From positions 186,001 to 250,000 of the forward strand of contig NZ_FMXM01000002.1 in NCBI RefSeq assembly GCF_900103325.1: a DNA stretch of 64,000 bases, given 5' to 3'. The notes beneath the pieces were generated by a model. The model ran no database searches. It worked only from the letters and a program-made list of their open reading frames with translations, and had not been told where the DNA came from. Made by a program: the position numbers and the translations under genes. Shown here piece by piece: positions 9,242 to 19,194 of this stretch (position 1 is the stretch's first letter; the number at the start of each line of letters is the position of its first letter). The stretch comes from Mesorhizobium qingshengii (GTDB lineage: Bacteria; Pseudomonadota; Alphaproteobacteria; Rhizobiales; Rhizobiaceae).

Positions 9242-10870
9242 TCAGTTCACCTGCGGATAGAGCGTGTCGATGATCATGCGCGCATCATGGCGCGAATCGA
9301 GCATGCCATAAGTGTTGCGCCACTGACCGGCCAATCGCGTCTCGACGAAGGCATCCGCGATTCGCCCTGCTCCAAGCCGGCGCAATTCCGCCGCCGCCGC
9401 CGACAGCGCCAGTTGTTCGGTGAGCAGCCGGGCCGAACCCTCGTCGGTCGCGGCGACCTGCATCGCCGCCTTCAGCACGCCGATCGTGCCGCGTCCGCCA
9501 GCGCCGAGATCGCGGTCGATGCCGGCCAGCACATCCTCGAACAAACCAGGCGCGCGGCCGAGCACGCGCAGCACGTCGAGCGCCATGACATTGCCCGACC
9601 CTTCCCAGATCGCGTTGACCGGAGCTTCGCGATAGTAGCGGGCAAGTGGCGCCTCCTCGACATAACCATTGCCGCCGAGACACTCCATCGCCTCATAGAG
9701 CAGCGGCGGCGAGATCTTGCAGACCCAGTATTTGACGACCGGCGTCATGGCGCGGGCAAACGCTGCCTCGCCGCGATCGCTTGCCGCCTCGTCGAAGGAA
9801 CGCGCCAGCCGGAACGACAACGCCGTGGCGGCGGCGACGTCAAGCGCCATGTCGGCCAGCACGCGCTGCATCAGCGGCTGCTCGATCAGCGTCGAGCCGA
9901 ACACCTGGCGATGGCGGGCGTGATGAACGGCCTCGGCCAGGCCGGCGCGCATGATCGCCGAAGACGCCACCGCACAGTCGAGCCGTGTCAGCGTCACCAT
10001 GTCCATGATCGTCTTCACGCCGGCGCCTGGTTCGCCGACCATCTCGCCGATGGCGTTGACGAATTCCACCTCGGAGGAAGCGTTGGAACGATTGCCGAGC
10101 TTGTCCTTCAGACGCTGGAAGCGAAAGCCGTTGCCCGACCCGTCGCCAAGAATGCGCGGCACGAGGAAGCACGACAGCCCCTCCGGCGCCTGTCCCAGCA
10201 CCAGGAACGCATCCGACATCGGCGCCGACATGAACCACTTGTGCCCGGTCAGGCGATAGAACCCGCTGCCGGCTCGTTCCGCCCTTGTCACATTGGCGCG
10301 CACATCCGTGCCGCCCTGTTTCTCGGTCATGCCCATGCCGAGAGTCAGCCCCGCCTTCTCGACCGGCGGCTTCTGGCTCTGGTCATATTTGCGCGTCGTC
10401 ACGCGCGGCGCCCATTCGCGAAACAGTTTCGGGCTGGCCATCAATGCCGCCAGCGAAGCGCTGGTCATGGTGATCGGGCAAAGATGCCCGGTCTCGAGCT
10501 CGGCGGTCAGATAGAACCGGGCGGCGCGCACCTGATGGCGGCGACCAATCTCGGCGTCGCCGTTTTCCCAGACCGAGGAATGCAGCCCGTTGGCCACCGA
10601 GCGGCGCATCAAGGCGTGATAGGCGGGATGGAACTCGACCAGGTCGATGCGCCGTCCCTGGCGGTCATGCGTCCTCAGCTTAGGCGTCTCGACATTGGCG
10701 AGACGTGCCAGCTCCTGCGCCTCCTGCGTCAGCACGAAACGGCCGAGCCCGTCGAGATCCTTGCGCACCGGATCGGAAAAGCGTTCGGCAAGCTGGATCA
10801 GCAACGGATCGCCCCGCCAAGCGTTGCCGCCCGTCAGCGGCGGCGGCTGGTTCGTCACGTCGTCGGTCAC
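9242..10870 (-). CDS. aidB: AidB-like acyl-CoA dehydrogenase
   Basis: A 542-residue flavoprotein of the acyl-CoA dehydrogenase superfamily, close in length and N-terminus (NQPPPLTGGNAW) to E. coli AidB (541), which belongs to the adaptive response to alkylation and binds DNA. Visible motifs are LTLGMGMTEKQGGTDVRANVT (FAD contact), LTGHKWFMSAP and the C-terminal YREAPVNAIWEGSGNVMALDVLR. The start is taken as the GTG at 10870, with AAGGA upstream. An upstream ATG at 10930 adds 20 atypical residues. It could also be an isovaleryl-CoA-type dehydrogenase, but the N-terminal domain favours AidB. Confidence 0.85.
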   Translation of the reverse strand: MTDDVTNQPPPLTGGNAWRGDPLLIQLAERFSDPVRKDLDGLGRFVLTQEAQELARLANVETPKLRTHDRQGRRIDLVEFHPAYHALMRRSVANGLHSSVWENGDAEIGRRHQVRAARFYLTAELETGHLCPITMTSASLAALMASPKLFREWAPRVTTRKYDQSQKPPVEKAGLTLGMGMTEKQGGTDVRANVTRAERAGSGFYRLTGHKWFMSAPMSDAFLVLGQAPEGLSCFLVPRILGDGSGNGFRFQRLKDKLGNRSNASSEVEFVNAIGEMVGEPGAGVKTIMDMVTLTRLDCAVASSAIMRAGLAEAVHHARHRQVFGSTLIEQPLMQRVLADMALDVAAATALSFRLARSFDEAASDRGEAAFARAMTPVVKYWVCKISPPLLYEAMECLGGNGYVEEAPLARYYREAPVNAIWEGSGNVMALDVLRVLGRAPGLFEDVLAGIDRDLGAGGRGTIGVLKAAMQVAATDEGSARLLTEQLALSAAAAELRRLGAGRIADAFVETRLAGQWRNTYGMLDSRHDARMIIDTLYPQVN

Positions 10871-11047
10871 GCCCAATCCTTCTATCCGTAGAAAGGCCTT
10901 ATCGTCGGAAAGCCACGAATCCGAGGCCATCGGCTAGATATAGCCCAAGCGTTGCTGCGCGCGCGACGAAAATACCGGGGAGAAAGGCGTCAATCCAAAG
11001 CTGGCGCTTGCGGGCGCAAAATCCGCGCCCTATAGCAGCGCCTTGAG

Positions 11048-12013
11048 ATGACCGACGCTTCGTCCTTGCCACTCTACCCTCACCGCCATCTTCTGGGCAT
11101 CCGCGACCTTTCCCCCGCCGATATCGAGCTTCTGCTCGACAGGGCGGATCGAGCGGTCGCGATCTCGCGGCAGTCCGAGAAGAAAACCTCGACGCTGCGC
11201 GGCCGCACCCAGATCAACCTCTTCTATGAGGCTTCGACGCGTACGCAGTCGTCGTTCGAACTCGCCGGAAAGCGGCTCGGCGCCGATGTCATGAACATGT
11301 CGGTGGCAAGCTCTTCGGTGAAGAAGGGCGAGACGCTCATCGACACGGCGATGACGCTGAACGCCATGCGGCCAGATATCCTGATCATCCGCCACCAGTC
11401 GGCGGGCGCCGCGGCCCTTCTAGCGCAGAAGGTCGGCTGCTCCGTGGTCAATGCCGGCGACGGCGCGCATGAACACCCGACACAGGCGCTGCTCGACGCG
11501 CTGACCATCCGCCGCGCCAAGGGCCCGCTGTCGAAGCTGATCGTGGCGATCTGCGGCGACATCCTGCACTCGCGCGTCGCGCGTTCGAACATCATGCTGC
11601 TCAATGCGCTTGGCGCACAGGTGCGTGTCGTTGCGCCTTCGACGCTCCTGCCCTCCGGCATCGACAAGATGGGCGTCATCGTCACACACTCGATGGCGGA
11701 AGGCCTCAAGGGCGCCGACGTGGTGATGATGCTGCGCTTGCAGCGCGAGCGGATGGAAGGCGCTTTCGTGCCTTCGGTGCGCGAATATTTCCGTTATTTC
11801 GGCCTCGATGCCGAAAAGCTGAAGGCGGCCAAGGACGACGCAATGGTGATGCATCCCGGGCCGATGAACCGTGGCGTAGAGATCGCCTCGGAAATCGCCG
11901 ACGGCCCGCAAAGCGTGATCCAGGAACAGGTGGAGATGGGCGTCGCCGTGCGCATGGCGGTGATGGAAGCGCTGCTCGACCCGCGCCGCAACCACGAGGG
12001 CCGCGGCGCATGA
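11048..12013 (+). CDS. pyrB: Aspartate carbamoyltransferase catalytic subunit
   Basis: Joins carbamoyl phosphate and L-aspartate to form carbamoyl aspartate in pyrimidine synthesis. At 321 residues it has [13 protein letters not shown] (carbamoyl-phosphate site, STRT), [13 protein letters not shown] (HxxxG), [19 protein letters not shown], and [11 protein letters not shown] followed by [13 protein letters not shown]. It overlaps the next gene by four bases (ATGA). Together they resemble the pyrB-pyrC' arrangement of pseudomonads, where the inactive DHOase-like partner supports the ATCase. Confidence 0.96.
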   Translation: MTDASSLPLYPHRHLLGIRDLSPADIELLLDRADRAVAISRQSEKKTSTLRGRTQINLFYEASTRTQSSFELAGKRLGADVMNMSVASSSVKKGETLIDTAMTLNAMRPDILIIRHQSAGAAALLAQKVGCSVVNAGDGAHEHPTQALLDALTIRRAKGPLSKLIVAICGDILHSRVARSNIMLLNALGAQVRVVAPSTLLPSGIDKMGVIVTHSMAEGLKGADVVMMLRLQRERMEGAFVPSVREYFRYFGLDAEKLKAAKDDAMVMHPGPMNRGVEIASEIADGPQSVIQEQVEMGVAVRMAVMEALLDPRRNHEGRGA

Positions 12014-13296
12014 GCATAACGGTCTTTGAGCGCGCTCGCATTGTCGACCCCTCTCGCGGCATCGACGAAGTCGGCTCGCTTATTGTCGACGGCAGAAAAA
12101 TCGCTGCCGCCGGCAAGGCGGCACTGAACCAAGGCGCCCCGGAAGGCGCCACTGTCATCGACTGTGCCGGCAAGGCGATCATTCCAGGCCTGATCGACGG
12201 CCGCGCCTTCATTGGCGAACCCGGTGGCGAGCATCGCGAAACCATCGCTTCGGCGAGTGTCGCGGCGGCGGCCGGCGGCGTCACCTCCATCGTCATGATG
12301 CCCGACACCGATCCGGTGATCGACAATGTGGCTTTGGTCGAGTTCGTGCTGCGCACCGCCAAGGACACCGCGATCGTCAACATCTTTCCGGCGGCGGCGA
12401 TCACCAAGGGCCTCGACGGCCGCGAGATGACCGAGTTCGGCCTGCTGCGCGAGGCCGGCGCCGTCGCCTTCACGGATGGCCGCCACACCATTGGCAGCGC
12501 GCTGGTGATGCGCCGCGCGCTGACCTATGCGCGCGACTTCGGCGCCACCATCGTGCATGAAACGCAGGATGCCGACCTCGCTTCATCAGGTGTCATGAAT
12601 GAAGGCCTCTATGCCAGCTGGCTCGGCCTTTCCGGCATTCCGCGTGAAGCCGAATCCATCCCGCTGGAGCGCGATCTGGCTTTGGCGCGGCTGACGCGCG
12701 GCTCCTATCACGCGGCGAAGATCTCGACGGCGATGGCGGCGGACGCCGTGAAGAGAGCGAAAGCCGACGGCGCAACCGTGACATCAGGCGTATCGATCCA
12801 CAATCTGTCGCTCAACGAAAACGACGTCGGCGAATACCGCACCTTCTTCCGCCTGACGCCGCCGCTGCGCGCCGAGGAAGACCGGCTGTCGATGATCGAG
12901 GCGGTCAGGGACGGCACGATCGACATCATCGTCTCCTCGCATGATCCGCAGGACGTCGACACCAAGCGCCTGCCCTTCGCCGACGCGGCAGCCGGCGCCA
13001 TCGGGCTCGAAACACTGCTGGGCGCGGCTTTGCGGCTCTACCACAATGGCGATGTGCCATTGCTCAGACTGATCGAGACCTTGTCCACCGCGCCGGCAAG
13101 ACTGTTTGGACTGCCCGGCGGAACGCTGAAACCGGGGGCAATGGCGGATCTTGCGCTGGTCGATCTGGACGAACCCTGGATCGTCAGCGAAAGCGGCATC
13201 CGCTCACGCTCGAAAAACACCTGTTTCGAAGGTGCGCGGCTGCAGGGCAAGGTCTTGCAAACGCTGGTTGCGGGCCGCACAGTATTCTCGGCCTGA
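12010..13296 (+). CDS. pyrX: Dihydroorotase-like protein, probably catalytically inactive (PyrC'/PyrX type)
   Basis: This 428-residue amidohydrolase-fold protein follows pyrB with an ATGA overlap and aligns along its length with class I dihydroorotase. The metal site is degraded: active enzymes have D-x-H-x-H-x-R-E-P-G after the PGLID strand, whereas here residues 63-72 read [10 protein letters not shown], losing both His. The catalytic Asp of the usual TDHAPH is Ser310 in VSSHDPQ. In Pseudomonas, a non-catalytic PyrC' is required for ATCase assembly. I infer the same role here, in which case a functional pyrC should lie elsewhere. Automated annotation would call it dihydroorotase. Confidence 0.82.
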   Translation: MSITVFERARIVDPSRGIDEVGSLIVDGRKIAAAGKAALNQGAPEGATVIDCAGKAIIPGLIDGRAFIGEPGGEHRETIASASVAAAAGGVTSIVMMPDTDPVIDNVALVEFVLRTAKDTAIVNIFPAAAITKGLDGREMTEFGLLREAGAVAFTDGRHTIGSALVMRRALTYARDFGATIVHETQDADLASSGVMNEGLYASWLGLSGIPREAESIPLERDLALARLTRGSYHAAKISTAMAADAVKRAKADGATVTSGVSIHNLSLNENDVGEYRTFFRLTPPLRAEEDRLSMIEAVRDGTIDIIVSSHDPQDVDTKRLPFADAAAGAIGLETLLGAALRLYHNGDVPLLRLIETLSTAPARLFGLPGGTLKPGAMADLALVDLDEPWIVSESGIRSRSKNTCFEGARLQGKVLQTLVAGRTVFSA

Positions 13297-13373
13297 CCTG
13301 AATCACGGCATATCCTGGGGTCCAAGGTCAGCATCAGGCGCCACAAGCCGATCTAGGGAATACAGGGGGAACA

Positions 13374-13961
13374 ATGACTTACGGCCTGATCTTGGCGCTG
13401 GTGTTCGGCTATCTCCTCGGCTCGATCCCCTTCGGGCTGGTGCTCACCCGCGCGGCCGGCCTTGGCGATGTGCGCAAGATCGGCTCCGGCAATATCGGCG
13501 CCACCAATGTGCTGCGCACCGGCAACAAGGGCCTCGCCGCCGCGACGCTGCTTCTCGACGCGCTGAAGGGCACCGCCGCCGTGCTGATCGCAGGCCATTT
13601 CGCACCTGACCTGGCGATCTGGGCCGGCCTTGGCGCCTTTCTCGGCCATCTTTTCCCGGCATGGCTGGGCTTCAAAGGCGGCAAAGGGGTCGCCACCTAT
13701 CTTGGCGTGTTGGTCGGCCTTGCCTGGCAAGTGGCGCTGATTTTCGCTATTGTCTGGCTGGTGATGGCTTTCCTGTTCCGGTTCTCATCGCTTGCAGCGC
13801 TGACGGCAGCCGTCGTGGTGCCCATCGCCCTGTATTTCCTGAGTGCGCCGCAGATTGCCGCCTTGTTCGTGGTGATGAGCGTGATCGTCTTCATCAAGCA
13901 CCGGGAAAACATTTCGCGCCTGCTTGCCGGCACCGAGGGCAAAATCGGAGCCAAGGGGTGA
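13374..13961 (+). CDS. plsY: Glycerol-3-phosphate acyltransferase PlsY
   Basis: An inner-membrane enzyme transferring an acyl group from acyl phosphate to glycerol-3-phosphate, the first step of phospholipid synthesis. The 195-residue, mostly hydrophobic protein shows the three PlsY motifs: [24 protein letters not shown] and [10 protein letters not shown]. It lies 77 bases after the pyrBX pair and overlaps dprA by four bases (GTGA). Confidence 0.95.
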   Translation: MTYGLILALVFGYLLGSIPFGLVLTRAAGLGDVRKIGSGNIGATNVLRTGNKGLAAATLLLDALKGTAAVLIAGHFAPDLAIWAGLGAFLGHLFPAWLGFKGGKGVATYLGVLVGLAWQVALIFAIVWLVMAFLFRFSSLAALTAAVVVPIALYFLSAPQIAALFVVMSVIVFIKHRENISRLLAGTEGKIGAKG

Positions 13962-15097
13962 GCGAGCCGTCCGCCGGGCCGCGCCTCAGCGACCGGCAGC
14001 GGCTGAGCTGGTTGCGGCTGATCCGCACCCAGAATGTCGGCCCCGCCTCCTTTCGCGACCTGATCAACCGCTTCGGTTCGGCCGAGGTGGCGCTGGAAAT
14101 ACTGCCGGAACTGATGATTTCGGGCGGCGCCAGCCGGATTGCCCGCATCCCCTCGATTGCGGAAGCCGAGGCCGAGCTGGAGGCAGCGCGGCGGGCGGGC
14201 GCACGCTTTGTCGGCATCGGCGAGCCAGACTATCCGCCGCTGTTGCGGAGCATGGACAATCCGCCACCGCTGTTGGCGGTCAAGGGCAACGCAGCCGTGT
14301 TCCGGCTGCCGGGGGTCGCTATCGTCGGTGCGCGCAACGCATCGCTCGCCGGCATCAAGACGGCGCGCATGCTGGCGGCGGATCTCGGCCGCGACGGCTA
14401 CGCAATCGTCTCCGGCCTGGCGCGCGGCATCGACACGGCCGCGCATCAGGGCAGTCTTGCGACCGGCACGATCGGAGTGCTGGCGGGAGGTCTCGACCTG
14501 CCCTACCCGCCCGAGAATGCCGGCCTGTGCGATGACATTGCCGAGCGCGGCGCTATCATCTCGGAAATGCCGTTCGGCTGGCAGCCGCGCGCCCAGGATT
14601 TTCCGCGTCGCAACCGCCTGGTCGCGGGGGCGGCCCTCGGGCTGGTGGTGGTCGAGGCCGCACAACGTTCGGGGTCGCTGATCAGCGCTAGGCTTGCCGG
14701 CGAGATGGGCCGGCTGGTCTTCGCCGTGCCCGGCTCACCGCTCGATCCGCGCGCCGCCGGCACCAACGGTCTGCTCAAGGACGGCGCCACGCTGGTTACC
14801 GAAGCCGCCGACATTTCCAGGGCGATCGCCCCACTGACCGGCATGCGGGCGCCGGAAGTACCGCCATTTGAAGAGCCGCCCGACTTCTCGGCCGCTACGC
14901 CACCCGGTGAGAGCGACCGCGCCAAGGTGATCGAGGCGCTCGGCCCGACGCCGGTCCCGGTCGACGAGATCATCCGCCACACTGGCCTGCACCCGGCCCA
15001 GGTCTTCATGATTCTGCTCGAACTCGACCTCGCCGGCCGGCTGGAGCGCCATGCCGGTGGCAATGTCTCGCTGGTTTTCGGAAGTTCTTCCGTCTGA
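13958..15097 (+). CDS. dprA: DNA-processing protein DprA
   Basis: A 379-residue DprA/Smf protein that binds single-stranded DNA and loads RecA during transformation or related uptake. The Rossmann-like domain shows [60 protein letters not shown] and [15 protein letters not shown]. An N-terminal helix-hairpin region and a C-terminal winged-helix-like tail ([34 protein letters not shown]) complete the standard layout. The GTG at 13958 overlaps the plsY stop. Confidence 0.95.
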   Translation: MSEPSAGPRLSDRQRLSWLRLIRTQNVGPASFRDLINRFGSAEVALEILPELMISGGASRIARIPSIAEAEAELEAARRAGARFVGIGEPDYPPLLRSMDNPPPLLAVKGNAAVFRLPGVAIVGARNASLAGIKTARMLAADLGRDGYAIVSGLARGIDTAAHQGSLATGTIGVLAGGLDLPYPPENAGLCDDIAERGAIISEMPFGWQPRAQDFPRRNRLVAGAALGLVVVEAAQRSGSLISARLAGEMGRLVFAVPGSPLDPRAAGTNGLLKDGATLVTEAADISRAIAPLTGMRAPEVPPFEEPPDFSAATPPGESDRAKVIEALGPTPVPVDEIIRHTGLHPAQVFMILLELDLAGRLERHAGGNVSLVFGSSSV

Positions 15098-15099
15098 CT

Positions 15100-15118
15100 G
15101 AGGCGTCGGTGACGCCTC
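15100..15118. terminator. Stem-loop after dprA
   Basis: An 8-bp perfect stem (GAGGCGTC / GACGCCTC) with a 3-base loop begins two bases after the dprA stop. No T-run follows, so it is a weak intrinsic terminator candidate or a processing/stability hairpin. Confidence 0.4.
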
Positions 15119-15235
15119 GCTCGCCTCGAAGCGACATTTTTCGCGTTTCGGAAGCGGCGGATGCCGTTGTCGCGGAACGAGAGCAGGCCGTCGCCATGCG
15201 GGGACTCTGAAAAAAAGCACGAGCCCGGTTTACAA

Positions 15236-15247
15236 CTAACATGTTAG
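15236..15247. promoter_or_regulatory. Palindromic operator candidate for the adjacent GntR regulator
   Basis: A perfect 12-bp palindrome, CTAACATGTTAG, lies 42 bases before the chosen start of the DapA-family gene. Its length and symmetry suit a FadR-type GntR dimer, and the gene for such a regulator is the second gene of the locus. The palindrome covers an in-frame ATG at 15241, which argues against that ATG being the true start. The link is inferred from position and symmetry. Confidence 0.5.
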
Positions 15248-15288
15248 TGAGCTATCACTACCTGCAAGCTTCTTTCGGAGACTTCCTG

Positions 15289-16173
15289 GTGACATCACGC
15301 TTTGGCCTTTCAGCCGCCCTCGCCACGCCTTTTGACGCCTCCGGGCAGATCGCCATCGCCCCCATGGTCGCGCAGGCCAGGCGTTGCCTGGCCGAGGGTT
15401 GTGGCAGCGTGACGCTTTTCGGCACCACTGGTGAGGGCGCGTCGGTAGGCGCCCAGGAACGACGGTCGGTGACCGAAGCCATGTTGGCAGCCGGGATTCT
15501 GCCACGGCAGATCGTTGCCGGCGTGCTGGTCGACGCCGCCGAAGACGCCGCCGAACAGGCCCGACATGCCTTGCAGCGCGGCGCCCGCAACATTCTCCTT
15601 GCGCCGCCGAGCTACTTCAAGAATGTCGGAGAAGACGGTCTTTTCGGCTGGTTTTCCGCCGTCTTTGCCGCGCTTGGTCCCCTCGCCCGTGGCGTGCTGC
15701 TCTACAACATCCCCTCGGTCACGATGGTGCAGCTTTCGCTTGGCCTGATCGGCCGGCTGCGCACCGCGTTCCCGGATGTTGTCGCCGGTGTCAAGGATTC
15801 AGGCGGGGATTGGAGCTACAGCGAGGCCCTGCTCGGCGCGCATGGCGATCTGGTGATCCTGATCGGTGACGAACGCCATCTGGCACGCGCGGTGCGATTG
15901 GGTGCTCAAGGCGCGATCTCCGGCATGGCCAATTTCGTTACCGGCGAAATCCGCGCCATGGCCGAGGACGGACGCGACGATGCGCGCGTCGAGAGCTTCG
16001 TGCTCGAATTGCTCAAATATCCGGTCACGCCGGCGGTGAAAGTCATGGTGGCGCGCAAGACCGGCGACGACCGCTGGCTGGCGGTCCGCCCACCGCTCGA
16101 GCCGATCGCTTTGCAGGGGCGGCAACAGCTTGCCGCCGCCTATGACAGGTTGTTTGCAACGGAGCCGGCCTGA
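15289..16173 (+). CDS. DapA-family lyase/aldolase (dihydrodipicolinate synthase family)
   Basis: A 294-residue TIM-barrel class I aldolase. Family landmarks are LFGTTGEGASVG, VLLYNIPSVT (catalytic Tyr) and VAGVKDSGGDWSY, whose Lys forms the Schiff base. Its setting beside a GntR regulator and a sugar-type ABC importer points to catabolism of a sugar acid or related 2-oxo compound rather than lysine synthesis. The GTG at 15289 follows GGAG at suitable spacing and gives the usual N-terminus (TSRFGLSAALATPFD). The exact substrate cannot be read from sequence. Confidence 0.85.
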   Translation: MTSRFGLSAALATPFDASGQIAIAPMVAQARRCLAEGCGSVTLFGTTGEGASVGAQERRSVTEAMLAAGILPRQIVAGVLVDAAEDAAEQARHALQRGARNILLAPPSYFKNVGEDGLFGWFSAVFAALGPLARGVLLYNIPSVTMVQLSLGLIGRLRTAFPDVVAGVKDSGGDWSYSEALLGAHGDLVILIGDERHLARAVRLGAQGAISGMANFVTGEIRAMAEDGRDDARVESFVLELLKYPVTPAVKVMVARKTGDDRWLAVRPPLEPIALQGRQQLAAAYDRLFATEPA

Positions 16174-16196
16174 CCGGCAAAGGGATACGCCCTGAA

Positions 16197-16856
16197 ATGG
16201 AAGACGGCAGCGAACCGACCACCCTTAGGGAAAAAGCCTATGCCAGCTTCACGCGGCATTTGCTGGCTCGCGATCTGCTGCCGGGCCAGTTCGTATCGCA
16301 GCGCGAACTGGTTGCCTTCACCGGACTGCCGCTCGGCGCCATTCGCGAAATCGTGCCGCGTCTCGAGGCCGAAGGACTTCTGACGACGATCCCGCAGCGT
16401 GGCATGCAGATTGCCCATATCGACATCAGTCTCATCCGCGAGGCCTTTCAGTTCCGACTGTTCATGGAGCGTGAAGCAGTGGCGCTGTTCACCGCCAGCG
16501 CTTCCGATGACGAACTTGCTCGCCTGCGGCGCGAACACGAGGAGATGCTGGCGCAAGCCCTTTCGCAGACGCCGACGCCGGAAATGGAAGCCAAGGCCCA
16601 GAACATCGACTGGGCGATGCACGACACCTTCATCAATGCACTGGGCAACGAGATCATCGCCAAGGCCTATCTGGTCAACTCGGTCAAGATCCGGCTGATC
16701 CATCAGGAGCGCTTTCGCATCGACGGACGCGTCGTGCCGGTCATGCGCGAGCACCTGGCGGTCATCGAAGCCATGGAGAGCCGCGACCCGCAGAAGGCGG
16801 TGGAGGCGATCAGCCTGCATATCGACAAGGCGCGCCGGCTGGCGCTGCAAATCTGA
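16197..16856 (+). CDS. GntR/FadR-family transcriptional regulator
   Basis: A 219-residue regulator with an N-terminal winged helix (ASFTRHLLARDLLPGQFVSQRELVAFTGLPLGAIREIVPRLEAEGLL) and an all-helical FCD effector domain (residues 80-215) with metal-ligand-like residues DWAMHDTF and a late SLHIDKAR. It probably controls the neighbouring aldolase and importer genes in response to a catabolic intermediate. The ATG at 16197 lies 23 bases after the aldolase stop, so it is likely co-transcribed and autoregulated through the upstream palindrome. Confidence 0.9.
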   Translation: MEDGSEPTTLREKAYASFTRHLLARDLLPGQFVSQRELVAFTGLPLGAIREIVPRLEAEGLLTTIPQRGMQIAHIDISLIREAFQFRLFMEREAVALFTASASDDELARLRREHEEMLAQALSQTPTPEMEAKAQNIDWAMHDTFINALGNEIIAKAYLVNSVKIRLIHQERFRIDGRVVPVMREHLAVIEAMESRDPQKAVEAISLHIDKARRLALQI

Positions 16857-16918
16857 GGAAGCATGAGCCGCGCCGCGGTCGCGGCGCAATCCACAACGAC
16901 AGCAACCGGGAGGAAGAA

Positions 16919-18256
16919 ATGTCGTCCAATCTGTTCAACCCAACCAGGAGGCAACTCCTCCAGGGAACCGCGGCACTTGCCGCCGCCGGCATTGCGGGTG
17001 TCCGCCCGAGTTTTGCCGTGGGCGTCGACTGGAAGCGGTTTGCCGGCACGACGCTTGACGTCAATCTGGTCAAGAGCCCGCGCAGCGACACCCTGATAAA
17101 ATATCTCGCCGAGTTCGAGGAACTGACCGGCATCAAGGTCAATGCCGAGGCGACGCCCGAACAGCAGCAGCGCCAGAAGACGGTGATCGAACTGAGCTCC
17201 GGCAAGCCGAGCTTCGACGTCGTGCATCTGAGCTACCATGTGCAGAAACGGCAGTTCGAAAAGGGCGGCTGGCTGGCCGACATCGCCGGCTATCTGGCCG
17301 ATCCCACCCTCACCGATCCCGGGCTGGTCGAAAGCGATTTCGCCGCCGCTGGCATGCTGTTCGCCAAGGATGGCCAGGGCGTCCTGCGTTCGCTGCCTTT
17401 CTCGGTAGACTACTGGATCGTCTACTGGAACAAGGAGCTGTTCGAGGCCAAGGGGCTCAAATACCCTGAAACGTTCGAGCAATTGGTGGCCGCCGCCGAA
17501 GCGCTGACCGACCCGTCGACCAACACCTACGGCTTCGTCGCCCGCGGCCTGAAGAACGCCAACACCCCGGTGTGGACGTCGATCATGCTCGGCTACGACA
17601 TGACGCCGCTCGACGACAAGGGAAAGCTGCGCACGACGTCACCTGAAGCGATCGAGGCCGCCGCCCTCTACCAACGGCTGATGACCAAGTCCGCTCCTCC
17701 AGGCGTCACCGGCTTCAACTGGGCCGAAGCGCAGTCCGCGTTCCTTCAAGGCAAGATCGGCATGTGGTTCGACGGCGTGGGTTTTGCCCCGCCGATGGAA
17801 AATCCGGAAAAGTCGCGAGTGGTCGGCAAGGTCGGCTATGGCGTCATGCCCAAGGGGCCCAAGGCGCACGCGGCGGGCACGTTCGGTGACGGCATCGGCG
17901 TAACGGCCGCCAGCGAGAAGAAGGAGGCCGCCTATCTCTTCTGTCAGTGGGCGGTGTCGCCGGTCATGGGCGCGCGGCTGCTGCAGGCTGGCGCGGGCGT
18001 GCCGTTCCGCAAATCGGTGCTTGAAGATCCCAAGGTGCGCGAAGGCGTCACCATGCCGGCGAGTTGGCTCGATGCGGTGGTTGGCTCCGGCAATGTCAGC
18101 CGGCTGTCGCTGCCGGTCATCATCCCGGTCACCGAGTTCCGCGACATCTATGGCGTGGCGCTGACCAACCTGATCGCCGGTGCGGATCCGGCCGAAGAGC
18201 TTAAGAAGGCCACCGAACAATTCCAGCCAGTCCTCGACAGGAGCGAGCAAGGCTGA
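16919..18256 (+). CDS. ABC transporter extracellular solute-binding protein (sugar family)
   Basis: A 445-residue periplasmic binding protein of the family-1 sugar type. The N-terminus NPTRRQLLQGTAALAAAGIAG carries a twin-arginine motif, suggesting Tat export. The mature part has the family features DVNLVKSPRSDTLIKYLAEFEELTGIKV, SVDYWIVYWNKELFEAKGL and FLQGKIGMWFDG. It delivers the ligand to the two following permeases. Its TGA overlaps the ATG of the next gene (TGATG). Confidence 0.92.
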   Translation: MSSNLFNPTRRQLLQGTAALAAAGIAGVRPSFAVGVDWKRFAGTTLDVNLVKSPRSDTLIKYLAEFEELTGIKVNAEATPEQQQRQKTVIELSSGKPSFDVVHLSYHVQKRQFEKGGWLADIAGYLADPTLTDPGLVESDFAAAGMLFAKDGQGVLRSLPFSVDYWIVYWNKELFEAKGLKYPETFEQLVAAAEALTDPSTNTYGFVARGLKNANTPVWTSIMLGYDMTPLDDKGKLRTTSPEAIEAAALYQRLMTKSAPPGVTGFNWAEAQSAFLQGKIGMWFDGVGFAPPMENPEKSRVVGKVGYGVMPKGPKAHAAGTFGDGIGVTAASEKKEAAYLFCQWAVSPVMGARLLQAGAGVPFRKSVLEDPKVREGVTMPASWLDAVVGSGNVSRLSLPVIIPVTEFRDIYGVALTNLIAGADPAEELKKATEQFQPVLDRSEQG

Positions 18257-19194
18257 TGTCCGCCACCACCCCAGAACGCACCGGGGTGACGACGCAAGCC
18301 ATCGAAGAGAGCCAGGCGGTTCGCCTGGCTCCCAACTACTGGCCTTTCGTCGTCCCGGCGCTTGTCGTCGTCGGCGCCGTGATCGTCTTTCCCTGGGCCT
18401 TCACGCTGTGGATGAGCGTCAACCGCTGGACGCTCGGCCAGTCGCGAAGCTTTGCCGGGATGGAAAACTACCTGCGGCTGGCTGTCGACCAACGCTTCTG
18501 GGAATCGCTTATCCACACGCTGACCTACACGGCCCTCTCGGTTGCCGCGCCGATGTTCCTCGGCACAGTCGCGGCGCTGATCTTCGACGCCAAATTTCCG
18601 CTGCGCGGTCTGTTGCGTGGCGTCTTCGTGATGCCGATGATGGCAACGCCGGTCGCGGTGGCGCTGGTCTGGACGATGATGTTCCATCCCCAGCTCGGCG
18701 TGCTCAACTACCTTCTGTCGCTGGTCGGCATCCCGGCGCAGGAATGGATCTTCAACACCAACACCGTCATCCCCTCGCTGGTCGCGGTCGAGACCTGGCA
18801 GTGGACGCCGCTGGTGATGCTGATCGTGTTGGGCGGGCTGGCGTCGGTGCCGCGCGAGCCGTTCGAGAGCGCCGAAATCGATGGCGCCAATGCCTGGCAG
18901 CAGTTCCGCTACCTCACTCTGCCGATGATCGCGCCGTTCCTGATGATCGCGATGATCATCCGCACCATCGATGCGCTGAAGAGCTTCGACATCATCTACG
19001 CGATGACCCAAGGGGGGCCAGGGACGGCCTCGGAAACCATCAACATCTATCTCTACAATACCGCCTTCTCCTATTACGATGTCGGCTATGGCTCGGCCAT
19101 GGCCGTGGTGTTCTTCATCGTCATCGTCGCTCTGTCCTTCATCCTCCTGATGCTGCGCCAGCGCTCCGAGTGGATCGGCGTGGAGGGCAAATAG
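18256..19194 (+). CDS. Sugar ABC transporter permease 1 (MalF/UgpA type)
   Basis: A 312-residue inner-membrane protein with six predicted membrane segments and the EAA-loop region ESAEIDGANAWQQFRYLTLPMIAPF, which docks on the ATPase. It has the longer N-terminus expected for the first permease of the pair. Stop and start of adjacent genes abut at both ends, so the transporter is one translational unit. Confidence 0.92.
   Translation: MSATTPERTGVTTQAIEESQAVRLAPNYWPFVVPALVVVGAVIVFPWAFTLWMSVNRWTLGQSRSFAGMENYLRLAVDQRFWESLIHTLTYTALSVAAPMFLGTVAALIFDAKFPLRGLLRGVFVMPMMATPVAVALVWTMMFHPQLGVLNYLLSLVGIPAQEWIFNTNTVIPSLVAVETWQWTPLVMLIVLGGLASVPREPFESAEIDGANAWQQFRYLTLPMIAPFLMIAMIIRTIDALKSFDIIYAMTQGGPGTASETINIYLYNTAFSYYDVGYGSAMAVVFFIVIVALSFILLMLRQRSEWIGVEGK

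Noticed and set aside
9287-10891. A 534-codon frame antisense to aidB
   Set aside because: The aidB frame has all acyl-CoA dehydrogenase motifs; the opposite frame has none.
15241-15289. ATG at 15241 as start of the DapA-family gene
   Set aside because: It lies inside the 12-bp palindrome, lacks a ribosome-binding site and adds 16 residues not typical of the family.
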